DNA of 64,000 nt from assembly GCF_007677725.1 (NCBI RefSeq), contig NZ_VEDF01000003.1, positions 434,001-498,000 on the forward strand, given 5' to 3'. Position numbers and translations under genes: made by a program. How positions within the stretch are numbered: position 1 is the first letter of the stretch; every line of letters begins with the position of its first letter. The notes under the pieces were generated by a model. The model had not been told where the DNA came from and did not search any database. It was given only the letters and a program-made list of their open reading frames with translations. Below are positions 37,972-46,931 of this stretch, piece by piece. Origin of the DNA: Pseudomonas sp. URMO17WK12:I11. GTDB taxonomy: Bacteria; Pseudomonadota; Gammaproteobacteria; Pseudomonadales; Pseudomonadaceae.

Positions 37972-38352
37972 TCAGCGCTGCACGAAGGTGGTGAAGTCCA
38001 GTTGCTCGCCACCTGGGCGCGTATCGCGCAGCAGTGAGTCGCGGTCCGCGCTCAATGCCAGGCTGATGGTCGAGCGGCGCTTGCCGGGGTTACGCACCTC
38101 CATCTGTTCCTGATGGGCGCGCAGAAAGTTGACCGGCACCTTCAAATGCTGCAGCTCGTCACCTTCAGGCGTATGCAGCAGCAGGTTGACCCAGTCGGGC
38201 TGGCCTTTGCGCAGCAGCGCCACCGGTACGTCGAACCACCACAGGTTGCGCTTGCGGTCGAGAATGGCGAACAGGGTGTTGGCGCTGGTGAGCACTGGAT
38301 TGGCCAGCGCCTGATTGCGGCGGGCGATGGCAGCGGGTTTATCGAGTTTCAT
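37972..38352 (-). CDS. hypothetical protein
   Basis: A 126-residue soluble protein without signal peptide or membrane segment. A central part with NLWWFDVPVALLRKG and LHLLLHTPEG-like strands and the LKVPVNFLRAHQEQMEVR run suggests a compact alpha/beta fold. I do not recognise a family. The ATG at 38350-38352 is used; the frame is open further upstream without a ribosome site. It ends directly against the convergent S1-type gene with no gap. Confidence 0.7.
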   Translation of the reverse strand: MKLDKPAAIARRNQALANPVLTSANTLFAILDRKRNLWWFDVPVALLRKGQPDWVNLLLHTPEGDELQHLKVPVNFLRAHQEQMEVRNPGKRRSTISLALSADRDSLLRDTRPGGEQLDFTTFVQR

Positions 38353-38580
38353 GCAGGTTCCTGCGGGTTGACGCTTGATTAGGCGTGCATTGTGCGGGCT
38401 TGCACCAAGGCCGGCAACACATGCCGCCGTCCTGTGCAGCAAGCCCAGCGGATTACCGTAGAAAACCCGTTGGCGAGAACCGTTTGGCTTGTTCGAAAAA
38501 AATCGATGAAACTCCTGCATCAAGCGGCGGGTCCACCTACTGTCGACACAGTTACGTGTCCCCTTTGCAGGAGATTTGCC

Positions 38581-38760
38581 ATGAGCGGCACCAAAGACAA
38601 GATCAAAGGTATGGCCAATGAAGCAGTCGGCAACGTCAAGCAAGGCGTCGGCAAAGTGACCGACAACGACAAGCTGCGTGCCGAAGGCAAAGCCCAGGAA
38701 ATCAAGGGTGAAGGCCAGCAGGTCAAAGGTGATGTGAAAGACGCTGTGAAGAAGCCATGA
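38581..38760 (+). CDS. CsbD-family stress protein
   Basis: A 59-residue hydrophilic protein, rich in Lys, Gly and Glu, with the CsbD pattern [21 protein letters not shown] and repeated Asn/Asp-Lys turns. CsbD proteins accumulate under general stress or in stationary phase in many bacteria; the molecular role is unclear. GGAG precedes the start at a good distance. A strong hairpin follows after six bases. The 228 bases upstream hold its promoter, but no clear stress-sigma site could be fixed. Confidence 0.9.
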   Translation: MSGTKDKIKGMANEAVGNVKQGVGKVTDNDKLRAEGKAQEIKGEGQQVKGDVKDAVKKP

Positions 38761-38766
38761 TCCATG

Positions 38767-38799
38767 CTCACCCGCACCGGTGCCGCCGGTGCGGGTGAG
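38767..38799 (+). terminator. perfect 14-bp hairpin after csbD-type gene
   Basis: CTCACCCGCACCGG (38767-38780) and its exact inverse (38786-38799) enclose a five-base loop. There is only a weak T run afterwards, so it may stabilise the short mRNA as well as end it. Confidence 0.6.
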
Positions 38800-38898
38800 T
38801 CGATTTCGCTTCAGGCATGGCTGGGATCAGTGCAGCGCCGTCAGGGTCTAGTAGACTTGCTCGTTGTACTCAAGAATCAAGCGGCGAAAGGAGACGCT

Positions 38899-39852
38899 AT
38901 GATTTTCCCCGCTCTGCAGGGCCTGCCTCTGCACCGCGTGCTGATACGCACCGTCAAAGAGTTCGTCGACGATGAGATGTCGACCTACGCCTCGGCACTG
39001 GCTTACCAGATGCTGTTCTCGTTGTTCCCCTTCCTGTTGTTCCTGATCGCCTTGATCGGTTTCTTGCATCTCCCCGATTTCTTCTCCTGGTTGCGCCTGC
39101 AATCGGAGCTGGTATTGCCCCCGCAAGCGCTGGATCTGGTCAACCCGGTGATCGACCAGCTGCAGCAGTCCAAGGGCGGCCTGCTGTCGATTGGTATCGT
39201 CATCGCCCTGTGGACGGCGTCGGCGGGCGTGCGCTTGATGATGAGCGCCATGAACGCGGCCTACGACGTCACCGAAGGCCGGCCTGTGTGGAAGCTCTTT
39301 CCGTTGTCGATCGTCTATACCATCGGCATTGCCGGCATGCTGTTGGTGTCAGCCGCGCTGATGGTGCTCGGGCCGCAGGTCATGGAATGGATCGCCGCCC
39401 AGGTTGGCCTCGAAGAAATGATCGTGGTGGTCTGGACCATCCTGCGCTGGCCGGCGATCATCCTGTTGATGATGGTGGCGGTGGCGCTGATGTACTACGT
39501 GATGCCTGACGTCAAACAGAAATTCCGTTTCATCACCCCGGGCTCGGTACTGGCGGTGGTGGTGTGGATCATCGCTTCACTGGGCTTTGCCTATTACGTC
39601 AAGACCTTCGCCGACTACAACGCCATGTATGGCAGCATCGGTGCGATCATCGTGCTGCTGCTGTACTTCTACATTTCGGCGGCAGTGCTGCTGCTCGGCG
39701 CTGAAATGAACGCGGTGATCGAGCACATGTCGGCCGAAGGCAAGGACCCGGGCGAGAAAGACTTCGAAGACGAACCGGCGAAACAGACCCACACCGTGCT
39801 CGGGCATGAGCGTCCGGTCGAGCCGCAGCCCACCGAGCCACAGCCACGATGA
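38899..39852 (+). CDS. YihY/BrkB-family membrane protein
   Basis: A 317-residue integral membrane protein with about six to seven segments between residues 35 and 275. The family blocks [20 protein letters not shown] and [19 protein letters not shown], and the [21 protein letters not shown] final segment are present. The C-terminal 40 residues are charged and probably cytoplasmic. Once annotated as RNase BN, the family is now treated as a membrane protein of unclear function. The start ATG at 38899 has AAAGGAG upstream. It overlaps def by four bases. Confidence 0.9.
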   Translation: MIFPALQGLPLHRVLIRTVKEFVDDEMSTYASALAYQMLFSLFPFLLFLIALIGFLHLPDFFSWLRLQSELVLPPQALDLVNPVIDQLQQSKGGLLSIGIVIALWTASAGVRLMMSAMNAAYDVTEGRPVWKLFPLSIVYTIGIAGMLLVSAALMVLGPQVMEWIAAQVGLEEMIVVVWTILRWPAIILLMMVAVALMYYVMPDVKQKFRFITPGSVLAVVVWIIASLGFAYYVKTFADYNAMYGSIGAIIVLLLYFYISAAVLLLGAEMNAVIEHMSAEGKDPGEKDFEDEPAKQTHTVLGHERPVEPQPTEPQPR

Positions 39853-40385
39853 TCCGCGACATCATCAAAATGGGCGATGAACGCTTGCTGCGCATTGCCC
39901 AGGCGGTGCCCGACGCCATGTTCGGTTCTGCCCAGTTGCAGCAGATCATCGACGATATGTTCGAGACCATGCACCACGTGGGCGGGGTGGGGCTTGCAGC
40001 TCCACAGGTCGGCATCGATCTGCAGCTGGTGATCTTTGGCTTCGAGCGCAGCGAGCGCTATCCCGACGCCGAGCCGGTGCCCCAGACCATCTTGCTCAAC
40101 CCCGTGATTACAGCGCTTAACAGCGAAATCGAGGAAGGCTGGGAAGGGTGTCTGTCCGTGCCAGGTTTGCGCGGCGTAGTGCCGCGCTTCAAGCATATCC
40201 GCTACGAAGGCGTCGATCCGCAGGGCCAGGCAATCAACCGTTTTGCCGACGGTTTCCATGCCCGGGTAGTGCAGCATGAGTGCGACCATTTGATCGGCCG
40301 CTTGTACCCATCGCGCATTCAGGACTTCGCCAAGTTCGGTTATACCGACGTGCTGTTCCCGGGGCTTGAAAGCAGCGACGACTGA
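39849..40385 (+). CDS. def: peptide deformylase
   Basis: A 178-residue metalloenzyme that removes the formyl group from new proteins. All three motifs are present: GGVGLAAPQ (45-53), EGCLSVPG with metal ligand C101, and QHECDHL with H143, E144 and H147. It overlaps the YihY gene by four bases and is not next to fmt, so this is probably a second deformylase of the genome. Its 3' end overlaps the convergent acetyltransferase gene by about 46 bases. Confidence 0.94.
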   Translation: MIRDIIKMGDERLLRIAQAVPDAMFGSAQLQQIIDDMFETMHHVGGVGLAAPQVGIDLQLVIFGFERSERYPDAEPVPQTILLNPVITALNSEIEEGWEGCLSVPGLRGVVPRFKHIRYEGVDPQGQAINRFADGFHARVVQHECDHLIGRLYPSRIQDFAKFGYTDVLFPGLESSDD

Positions 40386-40795
40386 GCGCGGACCATGGCG
40401 AGCAATGGCTTGCTGCGCAGGTAGCGCTGCAGGCGCGATGCCAGGGCTTCAGGCAGGTGCGGGGTGCTGTTGAACCCCAGCCTTTGGTAGTACGCCAAAA
40501 GCTGCGGCTGGCAGAACAGCCAGGTCGGGCCGTGGTGAGCTGCCAGGGCAGCCTCGACCAGCTGCGCGGCGATACCTCCCCTACGCTGCGCTGGCGCCAC
40601 GAAAAGCCCAGTCAACCAGTGCCCATCGGCGATCGGCGTCAGGCACAGACCAGCAACGATCTGCGGGCTGCGGGCGACCCAGCACTGCCCATCATTGGCA
40701 GGGCGCATGCGTGAGCCGTGTTGCTTGTAGAAGTGCTCGAGCAGTCGCCGCTCCGGGCCTGTGAGAAGGGTGCAGCGCAGATTGGTCATGCTCAT
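40340..40795 (-). CDS. GNAT-family N-acetyltransferase
   Basis: A 151-residue acetyltransferase. The acetyl-CoA binding turn is [15 protein letters not shown] in the middle, followed by the family [11 protein letters not shown] block near the C-terminus. The start is uncertain: ATGs lie at 40795 and 40789, and a longer frame reaches 40828; I prefer 40795 because AGGG precedes it. The last 46 bases overlap the def gene tail to tail. Substrate unknown. Confidence 0.82.
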   Translation of the reverse strand: MSMTNLRCTLLTGPERRLLEHFYKQHGSRMRPANDGQCWVARSPQIVAGLCLTPIADGHWLTGLFVAPAQRRGGIAAQLVEAALAAHHGPTWLFCQPQLLAYYQRLGFNSTPHLPEALASRLQRYLRSKPLLAMVRAQSSLLSSPGNSTSV

Positions 40796-41064
40796 CGTGC
40801 CCTGTGAGTCCAAGCGATCATCGTTCATGAGCGGCAGCCGCTGCGCTTTGTCGCAGACTGTTGCAAATTCTGCAAGGGTGAATATCCCACTTCAGGGTTC
40901 AACTATTGCCGGCCAAGCGTAGAATTTTAACCATTCCCCTGGCAGTACGATGAAGCGGGATCGGTACTTCGTGTCATCTCTTTGCGGTTGATGACAACTT
41001 CTCCGCGCCAGTGACGGCATTAGAAGTCTTGCGATCAGCTCGATAGATTTGAAGGCTATAACAC

Positions 41065-41322
41065 ATGAAATCACTACTGATTCTTGCATTGGTCGGTGTG
41101 TCCTCGTTCGCGCTCGCCGACGAGGCCAAGTCAGTACCGGGCGCACCTGCGGCCCAGCAGTACGACTACTCCATGAACCTTGACATCAAGCGGGTGATCA
41201 ACCTGTCGACCATCCCCAATGTGTGTGAAGTGGTTCCTGCCACGATGACCTATGAAGACCATCAGGGCCAGGTGCACACCATTCAATACCGGGCCATGGG
41301 CGAAGGCTGTCAACAGGGCTGA
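41065..41322 (+). CDS. DUF2790-family small exported protein
   Basis: An 85-residue protein with a signal peptide (cleavage near ALA-DE, residue 18). The mature part contains YDYSMNLDIKRVI, two cysteines that could pair, and YRAMGEGC, matching DUF2790, a family largely confined to Pseudomonas. Function is unknown. It stands alone, 269 bases after the divergent acetyltransferase start; nothing further was recognised in that gap. A perfect 14-base palindrome (GCCAGGGCCCTGGC) lies just after the stop. Confidence 0.85.
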   Translation: MKSLLILALVGVSSFALADEAKSVPGAPAAQQYDYSMNLDIKRVINLSTIPNVCEVVPATMTYEDHQGQVHTIQYRAMGEGCQQG

Positions 41323-41432
41323 TGGGCCAGGGCCCTGGCACCGCGTTGAGGCGCTGACAGGGCCCGCACGTTTACCTGCACCCACCAAGGCGATTAGGAT
41401 CGGTATGTACCCTACCGACAAGGACAATCGTC

Positions 41433-42389
41433 ATGTTCGACCTCGCCGCCCTGCGCGAAGCCGCCGCTTTCGTACACCAGCACGTCCCGCCAACGCCGCA
41501 GCGAATCTGGCCACTGCTTGCCCAGAAGGCTGGCTGCGAGGTCTGGGTCAAGCACGAAAACCACAACCCGACCGGCGCCTTCAAGGTCCGTGGAGGGCTG
41601 GTCTACGTGCGCTCGCTGCTGGCCGCAGGCAAGCCGCCGCGCGGCCTGGTCACCGCCACCCGCGGCAATCATGGCCAGAGCATGGCGCTCGCTGCCAGCC
41701 AGGCCGGCGTGCCACTGGTGATCGTGGTGCCTGAGGGCAACTCCCGAGAAAAGAACGCCGCCATGCGCGCGCTGGGCGCCGAATTGGTCGAGCACGGTGT
41801 CGATTTCGACGTCGCCCGCGAAGAGGCCGCGCGCCTGGCGCAGCAGCTGGGCTATGACATGGTGCCGTCGTTTCACCCGGAGCTGGTGCGCGGCGTGGCT
41901 ACCTATGCGCTGGAGCTGTTCGATGCGGTGGCTGCACTCGATTGCGTGTACGTGCCCATCGGCATGGGATCGGGCATCTGCGGCTTGATTCAGGCGCGCA
42001 ACCTGTTGGGGCTGGAGACCGAGATCGTCGGCGTCGTCTCCAGCGCTGCCGACGCCTATGCGCAGAGCTTCGAGCAGGGGCGCATCGTTACCACTGCCAG
42101 CGCCGACACCTTCGCCGACGGTATGGCGTGCCGGGTGCCGCACCCTGAGGCGTTCGCCGTGGTGCACGAGCACGCCGCTCGCATCGTGCGGGTCAGCGAC
42201 AGTGAGATTGCCCAGGCCATGCGCCTGTATCACGAAACCACTCACAATACTGCCGAAGGCGCCGGCGCCGCAGCGCTGGCGGCCTTGTTGCAGGAGCGCG
42301 AACGCCAGGCTGGCAAGCGCGTGGCGGTGATCCTGAGTGGTGCCAACGTGGACCGCGAGCGCTACGCGCAGGTGCTGGCCGGCGAATGA
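41433..42389 (+). CDS. PLP-dependent threonine/serine dehydratase-like enzyme
   Basis: A 318-residue fold-type II PLP enzyme. K51 in NPTGAFKVRGG is the PLP lysine, TRGNHGQS is the phosphate-facing block and PIGMGSGICGL the glycine loop. No C-terminal ACT domain is present, so it is shorter than biosynthetic IlvA and closer to catabolic threonine or serine dehydratases and hydroxyaspartate-type enzymes. The precise substrate is not fixed by sequence. It is convergent with phaJ4. Confidence 0.87.
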   Translation: MFDLAALREAAAFVHQHVPPTPQRIWPLLAQKAGCEVWVKHENHNPTGAFKVRGGLVYVRSLLAAGKPPRGLVTATRGNHGQSMALAASQAGVPLVIVVPEGNSREKNAAMRALGAELVEHGVDFDVAREEAARLAQQLGYDMVPSFHPELVRGVATYALELFDAVAALDCVYVPIGMGSGICGLIQARNLLGLETEIVGVVSSAADAYAQSFEQGRIVTTASADTFADGMACRVPHPEAFAVVHEHAARIVRVSDSEIAQAMRLYHETTHNTAEGAGAAALAALLQERERQAGKRVAVILSGANVDRERYAQVLAGE

Positions 42390-42402
42390 GCCGGCAACGC
42401 CA

Positions 42403-42873
42403 TCAGCTGGCGATGAAGTTCGGTGGTGATACCAGCTCGACCGTCTGCTGTTTGCGTGGCGCAAGGATCTCGGCCTCGCCTTCGACCACCAGTTCGTCGT
42501 TCTGGTTGTAGACGTTGGTGGCGATGCGGACTTTGAATTTCGGCAGTTTTTCGAGAATTTCCAGGCGCACGGTCAGGGTGTCACCGATCTTCACCGGCTT
42601 CTGGAAGCTCATCTTCTGGCCCAGGTAGATGGTCCCGGGGCCGGGCAGGGTGCAGGCCACCGCAGCGCTGATCAAGGCACCGCTGAACATGCCGTGGGCA
42701 ATCCGCTCGCGGAACATGCTCTTGGCAGCGAACTCGGCGTCCAGGTGCACTGGGTTATGGTCACCGGACATGGCGGCGAACAGCTGGATGTCGCGTTCTG
42801 CGACGGATTTTTCGTAAGTGGCCTTCTGGCCGACTTGCAGAGCTTCGTAAGGCGTGTTGCTGACCTGGGTCAT
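42403..42873 (-). CDS. phaJ4: (R)-specific enoyl-CoA hydratase, MaoC family
   Basis: A 156-residue hot-dog-fold hydratase. The catalytic pair is D38 and H43 in SGDHNPVHLDAEFA. It converts trans-2-enoyl-CoA from beta-oxidation to (R)-3-hydroxyacyl-CoA, the precursor of medium-chain polyhydroxyalkanoates. The length and sequence fit Pseudomonas PhaJ4, which is found beside fadD genes as here. It is divergent from fadD2 across 305 bases. Confidence 0.9.
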   Translation of the reverse strand: MTQVSNTPYEALQVGQKATYEKSVAERDIQLFAAMSGDHNPVHLDAEFAAKSMFRERIAHGMFSGALISAAVACTLPGPGTIYLGQKMSFQKPVKIGDTLTVRLEILEKLPKFKVRIATNVYNQNDELVVEGEAEILAPRKQQTVELVSPPNFIAS

Positions 42874-43108
42874 CTAGGCTTCCTTGAACGGGCGGCGGGG
42901 CGCCCGGTAACGGTTCGATTCGGGTGCCGTGCGCGCGGGGCGCCGGCCTGATGGGTGAGACGCTTGCCCAGTGGCGGCGCATCACATTGCTCGTCGGACA
43001 GTGTATGGGCAGCCGGTGAAATTGCGCCAAGGGCAGAAATAAGATTCACAATGTTAATGGCAGCGCTTGGCGTATAGGCCACCTCGGGCTTACCTGCTAA
43101 CGTCGGTT

Positions 43109-43121
43109 CAACGCCTGTTTG
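43109..43121 (+). promoter_or_regulatory. candidate PsrA-like half-palindrome before fadD2
   Basis: CAAC-GCCT-GTTTG in the phaJ4-fadD2 gap resembles the GAAAC-N4-GTTTC type sites of the fatty-acid regulator PsrA, but the match is partial. It lies 58 bases before the fadD2 start. Nothing else was recognised in the 305-base gap (42874-43178). Confidence 0.25.
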
Positions 43122-43178
43122 CCGTCAGGCAACCAGGACAAGGACTCAGTGCAGGCGCAGGCAGAGGAACAATAATAA

Positions 43179-44867
43179 ATGCAAGCCGACTTCTGGAACG
43201 ACAAACGCCCCGCGGGCGTGCCTTCCACCATCGATATTCACGCATACGCTTCGGTCGTCGAGGTCTTCGAGCGCTCCTGCAAGCGCTTTGCCGACCGTCC
43301 GGCGTTCAGCAACCTTGGCGTCACCCTGACCTACGCCGAACTCGAGCGCCACTCGGCGGCCTTTGCCGCCTGGCTGCAGCAGCACACCGACCTCAAGCCG
43401 GGTGATCGCATCGCGGTGCAGATGCCCAATGTGCTGCAGTACCCCATCGCGGTGTTCGGCGCCCTGCGTGCCGGGCTGATCGTGGTCAATACCAACCCGC
43501 TGTACACCGAGCGCGAGATGCGCCACCAGTTCAAGGACTCCGGAGCGCGTGCGCTGGTGTACCTGAACATGTTCGGCAAGCGGGTGCAGGAGGTGTTGCC
43601 CGACACCGGCATCGAGTACCTGATCGAAGCGAAGATGGGCGACCTGCTGCCCGCGGCAAAGGGCTGGTTGGTCAACACCGTGGTCGACAAGCTCAAGAAG
43701 ATGGTCCCGGCCTACCATCTACCCCAGGCCCATGCCTTCAAGCACGTGCTGCGCGCAGGTAGCAGCCTCACCGCGCAATCCGTTGCGCTAACGCTGGATG
43801 ACATCGCAGTGCTGCAGTACACCGGCGGCACCACGGGCCTGGCCAAGGGCGCCATGCTCACCCACGCCAACCTGGTGGCCAACATGCTGCAGGTGCTGGC
43901 CTGCTTTTCCCAGCATGGCCCTGATGGCCAGCAACTGATCAAGGAAGGTCAGGAGGTCATGATTGCGCCGTTGCCGCTGTACCACATCTATGCCTTCACC
44001 GCGAACTGCATGTGCATGATGGTCACCGGCAATCACAACGTGCTGATCACCAATCCGCGTGACATACCAGGCTTCATCAAAGAGCTGGGCAAGTGGCGGT
44101 TTTCCGCGCTGCTGGGCTTGAACACCCTGTTTGTCGCGCTGATGGACCATCCAGGTTTTCGCCAGCTCGACTTCTCGGCGCTGAAAGTGACCAACTCCGG
44201 CGGCACCGCGCTGGTCAAGGCCACCGCCGAACGCTGGGAGCAGTTGACGGGCTGCCGCATCGTCGAGGGCTATGGCCTGACCGAGACGTCCCCGGTCGCC
44301 AGCACCAACCCCTACGGCTCACTGGCGCGGCTGGGCACGGTGGGTATCCCGGTGGCTGGCACGGCATTCAAGGTCATCGACGATGACGGCAACGCGCTGC
44401 CGCTGGGCGAGCGCGGTGAACTGTGCATCAAGGGGCCGCAGGTCATGAAAGGCTACTGGCAGCAACCTGAAGCCACTGCGCAGGCGCTGGATGCCGAGGG
44501 CTGGTTCAAGACGGGCGATATCGCGGTGATCGACCCGGACGGCTTCACCCGAATCGTCGACCGTAAAAAGGACATGATCATCGTCTCGGGCTTCAATGTG
44601 TACCCCAACGAGATCGAAGAGGTCGTCATGGCCCATCCCCAGGTCGCCAGCTGCGCCGCCATCGGTGTCCCGGACGAGCGTTCGGGCGAGGCGGTGAAAC
44701 TGTTCGTGGTCGCCCGCGAAGGCGGGGTGAGTGTGGAGGACCTGAAAACCTACTGCAAAGCCAACTTCACCGGTTACAAGGTGCCCAAGCACATCGTCGT
44801 GCGTGAGTCCCTGCCCATGACCCCGGTTGGCAAGATCCTGCGCCGAGAACTGCGCGACATCGCCTGA
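43179..44867 (+). CDS. fadD2: long-chain fatty acid-CoA ligase FadD2
   Basis: A 562-residue AMP-forming acyl-CoA synthetase, the activating step of beta-oxidation at the inner-membrane face. The AMP-binding P-loop YTGGTTGLAKGAML spans 214-227, EGYGLTETSPV follows, and the GWFKTGDIA and DRKKDMIIVSGFNVYPNEIE blocks complete the fatty-acyl signature. It is followed by a close paralogue, fadD1. The two-gene order next to phaJ4 fits the Pseudomonas fadD pair. Confidence 0.93.
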   Translation: MQADFWNDKRPAGVPSTIDIHAYASVVEVFERSCKRFADRPAFSNLGVTLTYAELERHSAAFAAWLQQHTDLKPGDRIAVQMPNVLQYPIAVFGALRAGLIVVNTNPLYTEREMRHQFKDSGARALVYLNMFGKRVQEVLPDTGIEYLIEAKMGDLLPAAKGWLVNTVVDKLKKMVPAYHLPQAHAFKHVLRAGSSLTAQSVALTLDDIAVLQYTGGTTGLAKGAMLTHANLVANMLQVLACFSQHGPDGQQLIKEGQEVMIAPLPLYHIYAFTANCMCMMVTGNHNVLITNPRDIPGFIKELGKWRFSALLGLNTLFVALMDHPGFRQLDFSALKVTNSGGTALVKATAERWEQLTGCRIVEGYGLTETSPVASTNPYGSLARLGTVGIPVAGTAFKVIDDDGNALPLGERGELCIKGPQVMKGYWQQPEATAQALDAEGWFKTGDIAVIDPDGFTRIVDRKKDMIIVSGFNVYPNEIEEVVMAHPQVASCAAIGVPDERSGEAVKLFVVAREGGVSVEDLKTYCKANFTGYKVPKHIVVRESLPMTPVGKILRRELRDIA

Positions 44868-44883
44868 AGCGCGCCGCAAAAAT

Positions 44884-44942
44884 CCGGCCGCAAGCTGCAG
44901 GAATCAGCGGCACAGCCGCTCTAACGTGCAGCTTGCGGCTGG
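44884..44942. repeat. REP-like nested palindrome after fadD2
   Basis: CCGGCCGCAAGCTGCA (44884-44899) is inverted at 44927-44942 with one mismatch. Inside lies a perfect AGCGGC-ACA-GCCGCT hairpin (44906-44920). It is a bacterial interspersed extragenic palindrome and may act as the fadD2 terminator. Confidence 0.75.
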
Positions 44943-44952
44943 AAACTCGGAA

Positions 44953-44985
44953 CTTTAAGTTAAATACTCTAAATATGACTTAAAG
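44953..44985. promoter_or_regulatory. CTTTAAGT dyad upstream of fadD1
   Basis: CTTTAAGT (44953-44960) and its exact inverse ACTTAAAG (44978-44985) flank 17 AT-rich bases. The centre-to-centre distance of 25 bases would place the two arms on about the same face of the helix. It lies about 180 bases before fadD1. Confidence 0.45.
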
Positions 44986-45167
44986 CGTTCATTGAGTCAT
45001 TATTGTGACCGCAAAGCCCGCTTTAGGCTCTAGGCGACCCCAATCAAAGCTGTTACTCTCGGCCCGCTTTCAGATGATTCGGTTTGCAACGAGCCGGCAT
45101 CTCATATCAATAATAAACGCATCGACGCGTAAATCGAACTTCGCTGTTGCTGAAGGAGTGGGCTTCC

Positions 45168-46865
45168 ATGATCGAACATTTTTGGAAGGATAAGTACCCA
45201 GCCGGGATTACGGCGGAGATCAATCCTGACGAATTCCCCAACATCCAGGCGGTACTCAAGCAATCCTGCCAACGCTTTGCCGACAAACCGGCCTTTAGCA
45301 ACCTGGGCAAGACCCTGACCTACGGTGAGCTCTATGCGCTTTCCGGTGCGTTCGCCGCATGGCTGCAACAGCACACCGACCTCAAACCCGGTGATCGGAT
45401 TGCCGTCCAGCTGCCCAACGTCCTGCAGTACCCGGTAGCAGTCTTCGGTGCCATGCGCGCCGGCCTGATCGTGGTCAACACCAACCCGCTGTACACCGTG
45501 CGGGAGATGGAGCACCAATTCAACGACTCTGGTGCCAAGGCCTTGGTATGCCTGGCCAACATGGCGCACCTGGCTGAAAAAGTCGTGCCCAAGACCCAGG
45601 TCAAGCACGTCATCGTCACCGAGGTGGCCGACCTGCTGCCGCCGCTCAAGCGCCTGTTGATCAACAGCGTGATCAAGTACGTGAAGAAGATGGTCCCGGC
45701 CTACCACCTGCCGCAGGCCGTACGCTTCAACGATACCCTGGCCCTGGGCAAGGGCCAGCCGGTCACCGAAGCCAATCCCCAGGCCAACGATGTCGCCGTG
45801 CTGCAATATACCGGCGGCACCACCGGCGTGGCCAAGGGCGCCATGCTGACCCACCGTAACCTGGTCGCCAACATGCTGCAGTGCCGCGCCTTGATGGGCT
45901 CGAACTTGCAGGAAGGCTGCGAAATCCTCATCACGCCGCTGCCGCTGTACCACATCTACGCCTTTACCTTCCATTGCATGGCGATGATGCTGATCGGCAA
46001 CCACAACGTGCTGATCAGCAACCCGCGCGATCTGCCGGCGATGGTCAAGGAACTGGGCAAGTGGAAATTCAGTGGCTTCGTCGGCCTCAACACCTTGTTC
46101 GTCGCCTTGTGCAATAACGAGGCGTTCCGCGCCCTGGATTTCTCGGCCTTGAAAATCACCCTGTCAGGCGGCATGGCCTTGCAGCTCAGCGTCGCTGAGC
46201 GCTGGAAGAGCGTCACCGGCTGCGCGATCTGCGAAGGCTACGGCATGACCGAAACCAGCCCGGTGGCGGCGGTCAACCCGTCGGAAGCCAACCAGGTCGG
46301 AACCATCGGCATCCCCGTGCCCTCGACCTTGTGCAAGGTGATCGACGATGCTGGCAACGAGTTGCCGTTGGGCGAGGTGGGCGAGTTGTGCGTCAAAGGC
46401 CCACAAGTGATGAAGGGCTACTGGCAACGCGAGGATGCTACCACTGAGATCCTCGACAGCGAAGGCTGGTTGAAGACTGGTGACATTGCGCTGATTCAGG
46501 CCGACGGCTACATGCGGATCGTCGATCGCAAGAAGGACATGATTCTGGTTTCCGGCTTCAACGTGTACCCCAACGAGCTGGAGGATGTACTGGCAGGCTT
46601 GCCTGGGGTCCTGCAGTGTGCAGCCATCGGCGTACCGGACGAGAAGTCCGGGGAAGTGATCAAGGTGTTCATCGTGGTCAAGCCAGGCATGACCGTGACC
46701 AAAGAGCAGGTGATGGAGCATATGCGCGCCAATGTCACTGGCTACAAGGTGCCACGCTTCATCGAGTTTCGTGATGGCTTGCCGACCACCAACGTCGGCA
46801 AGATCCTGCGCCGCGAGCTGCGCGACGAAGAGCTGAAGAAGCAAGGGCTGAAGAAGATCGCCTGA
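45168..46865 (+). CDS. fadD1: long-chain fatty acid-CoA ligase FadD1
   Basis: A 565-residue paralogue of FadD2 with the same layout: P-loop YTGGTTGVAKGAML at 214-227, EGYGMTETSPV, GWLKTGDIA and DRKKDMILVSGFNVYPNELE. In Pseudomonas FadD1 favours long-chain and FadD2 shorter-chain fatty acids; that preference is family knowledge, not visible here. The ATG at 45168 has AAGGAG nine bases upstream. A separate 300-base leader with its own dyad suggests independent regulation. Confidence 0.94.
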   Translation: MIEHFWKDKYPAGITAEINPDEFPNIQAVLKQSCQRFADKPAFSNLGKTLTYGELYALSGAFAAWLQQHTDLKPGDRIAVQLPNVLQYPVAVFGAMRAGLIVVNTNPLYTVREMEHQFNDSGAKALVCLANMAHLAEKVVPKTQVKHVIVTEVADLLPPLKRLLINSVIKYVKKMVPAYHLPQAVRFNDTLALGKGQPVTEANPQANDVAVLQYTGGTTGVAKGAMLTHRNLVANMLQCRALMGSNLQEGCEILITPLPLYHIYAFTFHCMAMMLIGNHNVLISNPRDLPAMVKELGKWKFSGFVGLNTLFVALCNNEAFRALDFSALKITLSGGMALQLSVAERWKSVTGCAICEGYGMTETSPVAAVNPSEANQVGTIGIPVPSTLCKVIDDAGNELPLGEVGELCVKGPQVMKGYWQREDATTEILDSEGWLKTGDIALIQADGYMRIVDRKKDMILVSGFNVYPNELEDVLAGLPGVLQCAAIGVPDEKSGEVIKVFIVVKPGMTVTKEQVMEHMRANVTGYKVPRFIEFRDGLPTTNVGKILRRELRDEELKKQGLKKIA

Positions 46866-46887
46866 TCCACAGGCCTGTACGGTCTGA

Positions 46888-46917
46888 GTGGGAGCGGCCT
46901 CGCCCGGGCGCTCCCAC
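46888..46917. repeat. REP-like hairpin after fadD1
   Basis: GTGGGAGCG (46888-46896) is perfectly inverted at 46909-46917. The GTGGGAGCG core is the common head of Pseudomonas REP elements. It lies between convergent fadD1 and the FAD oxidase gene and may help end both transcripts. Confidence 0.7.
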
Positions 46918-46931
46918 AGCAGCCAATCCGA

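Larger units (their letters stand above)
44868..45167. other. fadD2-fadD1 intergenic region
   Basis: The 300-base gap holds a REP-like nested palindrome (44884-44942), an AT-rich dyad (44953-44985) and then promoter-like AT-rich sequence. No gene is visible. Confidence 0.7.

Noticed and set aside
41326..41339. 14-base palindrome after the DUF2790 gene as a terminator
   Set aside because: There is no loop and no T run, so a terminator cannot be supported; recorded only as a palindrome.
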